From Dictyobacter alpinus (GTDB lineage Bacteria > Chloroflexota > Ktedonobacteria > Ktedonobacterales > Ktedonobacteraceae): a DNA stretch of 64,000 nucleotides. A model generated the notes under the pieces. The model searched no databases. It was not told the origin of the DNA and worked only from the letters and a program-made list of their open reading frames with translations. The translations under genes and the position numbers were made by a program. This document shows positions 61,333-64,000 of this stretch, in pieces. The stretch lies in the NCBI RefSeq assembly GCF_003967575.1, contig NZ_BIFT01000001.1, positions 3,410,001 to 3,474,000 of the forward strand, given 5' to 3'. Each line of letters opens with the position of its first letter. Position 1 is the stretch's first letter.

Positions 61333-63033
61333 GTGAAAGCCGGTAAGAAACTTTCTTTGCAGTTCCTCACCAGCCTCCTGTGCTTGATGGCCGTTTTCCT
61401 GGCCTCTTGTGGTGGTGGCAGTACCGCACCTAGCAATGGCTCAACCGCCTCGGATGATAAGCAGGTGTTGCGTTTCCCTGTTGTTGGTGATATCAACAGC
61501 TTCGATCCTGCTACTGTGCAGGATACCGACTCGAACTTCCCGATCCAGGCCGTATTTACTGGTCTGGTCACCCTGGACAAAGATCTAAAGGTAAAGCCTC
61601 AACTGGCAGCTGCTTTACCAACAGTTTCATCTGATGGTCTGACTTATACCTTTAAGTTGAAATCAGGTCTAAAGTTTAGCAATGGCGATCCTTTGACATC
61701 AGCTGATGTGGTCTATAGCATCAACCGTGCTGTTGCTAAAGAAACCAATTCTCCTGTTAGCTACTATTTGAGCTTGTTGAAAGACTTCGATAAAGTCAAC
61801 ACAGGCAAAATGCCAACCTTGATTGGCGATAGCCTGACAACACCCGATGATAGCACTGTGGTGATGAAAATCAGCAAGCCAGCCGCATATTTCTTGCAGA
61901 CACTCTCTTATCCAACATCTTATGTTGTAAATAAGAAGATTGTTGAGAAATACAAAGGTGGCAAGAGCCCATGGACCGATCACCTGCAAGAGGGTGCTGG
62001 TGCTGGACCATTCAAAGTTGATAACTACAATCACTCTACTGGTATTAAGCTAGTACGTAATGACAACTATTACAATGCCAAGCCGAAACTGAAAACCCTC
62101 AACGTCGTCTTCTACAAAGACCAGGACGGTATGTACAAAGCCTATCAGGCGAAACAGCTTGACTTTGCGTATGTGCCAACCTCCAGTGTCAACGAGGTCG
62201 TTGGCAAACCCGATTACAGCGCAACCGACGTATTGACCATCCGCTATCTGAGCTTGAACTTCCTGGCGGCACCTTTTGATAACATCAAAATCCGTCAGGC
62301 CTTCGCACTGGCTATTAACAAAGATACCATTGTGAAGACCGCCATCAACAACGCTTTTGTGGCAAGCAACCACATCATCCCTAAAGGTATGCCTGGCTAC
62401 AACGAGGCCCTCACCGGTCCTGAAGGTACCACTACCCAGGGTGATCCTGCGAAAGCAAAACAATTGCTGGCAGAAGGACTCAAGGAAATAGGAAAGAGCG
62501 CATTGCCAAGCCTGACTCTGACCTATTATCCACGTGAGCAGAGCTACAAAGATGCGATGGCACAGGTCGTGTCCATGTGGCAGAGCAACCTGGGTGTAAA
62601 GGTCAATGTGAACACCGTCGCTCGTCCCCGCTTGCTGGACCTGGAAAACGCCACCAAGAACAACGCTTCTCTGCCCATGTGGCAGGCTGGTTGGAACGCT
62701 GACTATCCAGATCCTCAGGACTGGCTGACCACCTTCTTTGACAAAGGTTCAGACTACAACCAGTTCAACTATGGTCAGAACAAATCAACTGCTGCCCCTG
62801 AGCAGGTGAAGGTACAGGAAGAGTTGCGCCAGGCTGACGTCACTCAGGACCAGACCGCACGTATGAAACTGTACAATGACGCAGAGCAGAAGATCATCAA
62901 TGATGTTGGTTGGATCCCATTGTGGCAGGAGAAAGTTCACTCCCTGACCAACAAAAACGTTAACAATCTGAAGCTTAATTCTCAGCAGTTAATTCCGCCC
63001 GACGACTGGAGCAACATCTACATGTCGGCATAA
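61333..63033 (+). CDS. Peptide ABC transporter substrate-binding lipoprotein (SBP_bac_5)
   Basis: 566 residues from GTG 61333 (AAGGAG eight bases upstream). Signal peptide LSLQFLTSLLCLMAVFLASC ends in a lipobox (LASC). DppA/OppA-type fold: VVGDINSFDPATVQD, LKSGLKFSNGDPLTSADVVY, FALAINKDTIVK, and PMWQAGWNADYPDPQDWL. Binds di- or oligopeptides, or other solutes, outside the cell. First gene of an ABC operon; the permease gene follows. A hairpin lies between the two. Confidence 0.95.
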   Translation: MKAGKKLSLQFLTSLLCLMAVFLASCGGGSTAPSNGSTASDDKQVLRFPVVGDINSFDPATVQDTDSNFPIQAVFTGLVTLDKDLKVKPQLAAALPTVSSDGLTYTFKLKSGLKFSNGDPLTSADVVYSINRAVAKETNSPVSYYLSLLKDFDKVNTGKMPTLIGDSLTTPDDSTVVMKISKPAAYFLQTLSYPTSYVVNKKIVEKYKGGKSPWTDHLQEGAGAGPFKVDNYNHSTGIKLVRNDNYYNAKPKLKTLNVVFYKDQDGMYKAYQAKQLDFAYVPTSSVNEVVGKPDYSATDVLTIRYLSLNFLAAPFDNIKIRQAFALAINKDTIVKTAINNAFVASNHIIPKGMPGYNEALTGPEGTTTQGDPAKAKQLLAEGLKEIGKSALPSLTLTYYPREQSYKDAMAQVVSMWQSNLGVKVNVNTVARPRLLDLENATKNNASLPMWQAGWNADYPDPQDWLTTFFDKGSDYNQFNYGQNKSTAAPEQVKVQEELRQADVTQDQTARMKLYNDAEQKIINDVGWIPLWQEKVHSLTNKNVNNLKLNSQQLIPPDDWSNIYMSA

Positions 63034-63121
63034 CTGAGTACTCGTACATTGGGATGTCTCATTTACGGCACTGCTCCTGGTAGTAGTGTGGTAAATGAGC
63101 TTCCCTATCAGTTATTGTAGG

Positions 63122-63175
63122 TATCCGCGACGTAAGGCTCTCCTTGTAGAATAATTCACGTTGCGGATATTTTCC
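63122..63175 (+). terminator. Hairpin between binding protein and permease genes
   Basis: TATCCGC(G)ACGT (from 63122) pairs with ACGTTGCGGATA (to 63169), followed by a T-rich stretch. Such partial terminators often raise binding-protein levels relative to permease. Confidence 0.65.
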
Positions 63176-63324
63176 TTTTCCCCATCTGCAAATACACACA
63201 TATCCAATATATAAAGAAGAACCACACGGATAGAGTATATGGGTGACATCAAAAGGAAGCTCCGCTAAGCGTCCATTTCCAGTAAGAGATAAGAAACCTT
63301 GGAAAAAGGAGGACAGAGCTTGAA

Positions 63325-64000
63325 ATGCTGAAATTCCTGATCAAAAGATTTATTGGGCTCATTTTTGTGATTTTATGCGTGACCTTCCTCACGTTTATTA
63401 TTGGTTACTATGCCCCGAGTAATCCCATCCAGATTATGATGGGTGATCACCCCAACCAGGCTCTGCAAGCACAATTAATGCATGCGTATGGTCTGGACCA
63501 GCCCTTGTTACAGCAATATGCCAATTTTCTTATTCGCCTGTTGCACCTTGATCTAGGTACCTCTTTTAAAACGATTGGTCGGCCCGTCAACGATATTATT
63601 GCTGGTGGCCTGCCTATTTCATTAGAACTTGGTCTGTGGGCCCTGCTGATTCAGGTTGGCATTGGTGTACCGGTTGGTATTATTTCTGCTCTTCGTGCCA
63701 ATAGCTGGACCGATACTGTCAGTATGGGTGCCGCGCTGATTATTTACGCGCTCCCATCCTTTATTCTGGCTATTCTGGTACAGTTTTTGATCATCTGGCT
63801 CGATAATACCTTTGGCTGGAGTTGGCCCAACACCCAATGGGGAAATCCCTGGCAGTATAGCTGGACCGATATTCAATATAAACTTGCCCCCATTCTGGTC
63901 TATGGTGCCACCGGTATGGCTTATTTCGCGCGTTTGTCACGAACAAGTATGTTAGAAATTTTGCGCCAGGACTATGTGCGAACAGCGCGTGCCAAGGGCC
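63325..64000 (+). CDS. Dipeptide/oligopeptide ABC transporter permease, N-terminal part (runs off window)
   Basis: The frame from ATG 63325 stays open to the window edge (225 codons). DppB-type start FLIKRFIGLIFVILCVTFLT, then GLDQPLLQQYANFLIRLLHL, DLGTSF, ISLELGLWALLIQVGIGVPV, and YGATGMAYFARLSRTSMLEI with the EAA-type LRQDYVRTARAKG. AAGGAGG is about 12 bases upstream. It pairs with the substrate-binding protein gene ahead. Confidence 0.93.
   Translation, partial: MLKFLIKRFIGLIFVILCVTFLTFIIGYYAPSNPIQIMMGDHPNQALQAQLMHAYGLDQPLLQQYANFLIRLLHLDLGTSFKTIGRPVNDIIAGGLPISLELGLWALLIQVGIGVPVGIISALRANSWTDTVSMGAALIIYALPSFILAILVQFLIIWLDNTFGWSWPNTQWGNPWQYSWTDIQYKLAPILVYGATGMAYFARLSRTSMLEILRQDYVRTARAKG

Overview
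The window looks like chromosomal DNA of a Ktedonobacteria-type member of the Chloroflexota. This is inferred from gene content, not from a marker gene. The supporting signs are Zn-ribbon/Ser-Thr kinase/TPR proteins, an orphan FHA protein, MurT-GatD together with MurJ and a D,D-carboxypeptidase (a monoderm-like wall set), sugar oxidoreductases, GTG/TTG starts, and many long palindromic intergenic elements. I saw no rRNA, tRNA, CRISPR array, phage module or intact transposase.

Layout. 1-5 kb: a truncated ketosynthase gene with a probable pseudo-hydrolase, a small charged protein, a SnoaL-like protein, a CGNR regulator and an MFS exporter. 5.2-8.5 kb: a tight siroheme/sulfite-reductase operon (sulfite reductase, Met8-like dehydrogenase, SUMT). 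8.8-15.6 kb: a beta-propeller-like protein and a carbohydrate-related group (two Gfo/Idh/MocA oxidoreductases, an esterase, a GH172-type DUF2961 enzyme, and the decayed C-terminus of a rhamnulose-phosphate aldolase/dehydrogenase-like gene), interrupted by a TrmH-type methyltransferase. 15.6-21 kb: hflX, a TusA-like gene, then methionyl-tRNA synthetase behind a long leader. 21-26.4 kb: a GT2 glycosyltransferase, a Zn-ribbon kinase-TPR protein and its paralogue whose kinase part has decayed. 27-37 kb: MOSC protein, aconitase, GT-C-like membrane protein, NadD-like protein, FHA protein, S15-type hydrolase, second kinase. 38-45 kb: HEAT-like protein, orphan histidine kinase, KGG protein, small conserved protein, MurJ. 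45.5-49.6 kb: FlgM-like protein and a polar amino-acid ABC operon. 49.7-56.7 kb: cell-envelope genes (phosphodiester glycosidase, GatD, MurT, carboxypeptidase) with an SDR/deazaflavin-type reductase pair. 57-64 kb: ECF sigma factor, glutamine-synthetase-like ligase, phospholipase D-like protein and the start of a dipeptide/oligopeptide ABC operon.

Most notable signal: upstream of methionyl-tRNA synthetase there is a promoter-like sequence, a 44-codon open frame with a good Shine-Dalgarno whose middle is packed with Met codons (SMSNSMRMCMPMPQMMAMA), then a 13-bp intrinsic terminator with a T run, then the metG start. This is the architecture of leader-peptide attenuation responding to charged tRNA-Met, and no T-box consensus is visible.

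Second: at least nine intergenic elements share outer ends (AAAGATAGTGTTTG ... CAAACACTATCTT) and a conserved framework, yet each carries its own perfect 20-37 bp central palindrome. One member instead carries a 258-nt core closed by 48-nt complementary arms whose mismatches are nearly all G-U compatible, suggesting a structured RNA.
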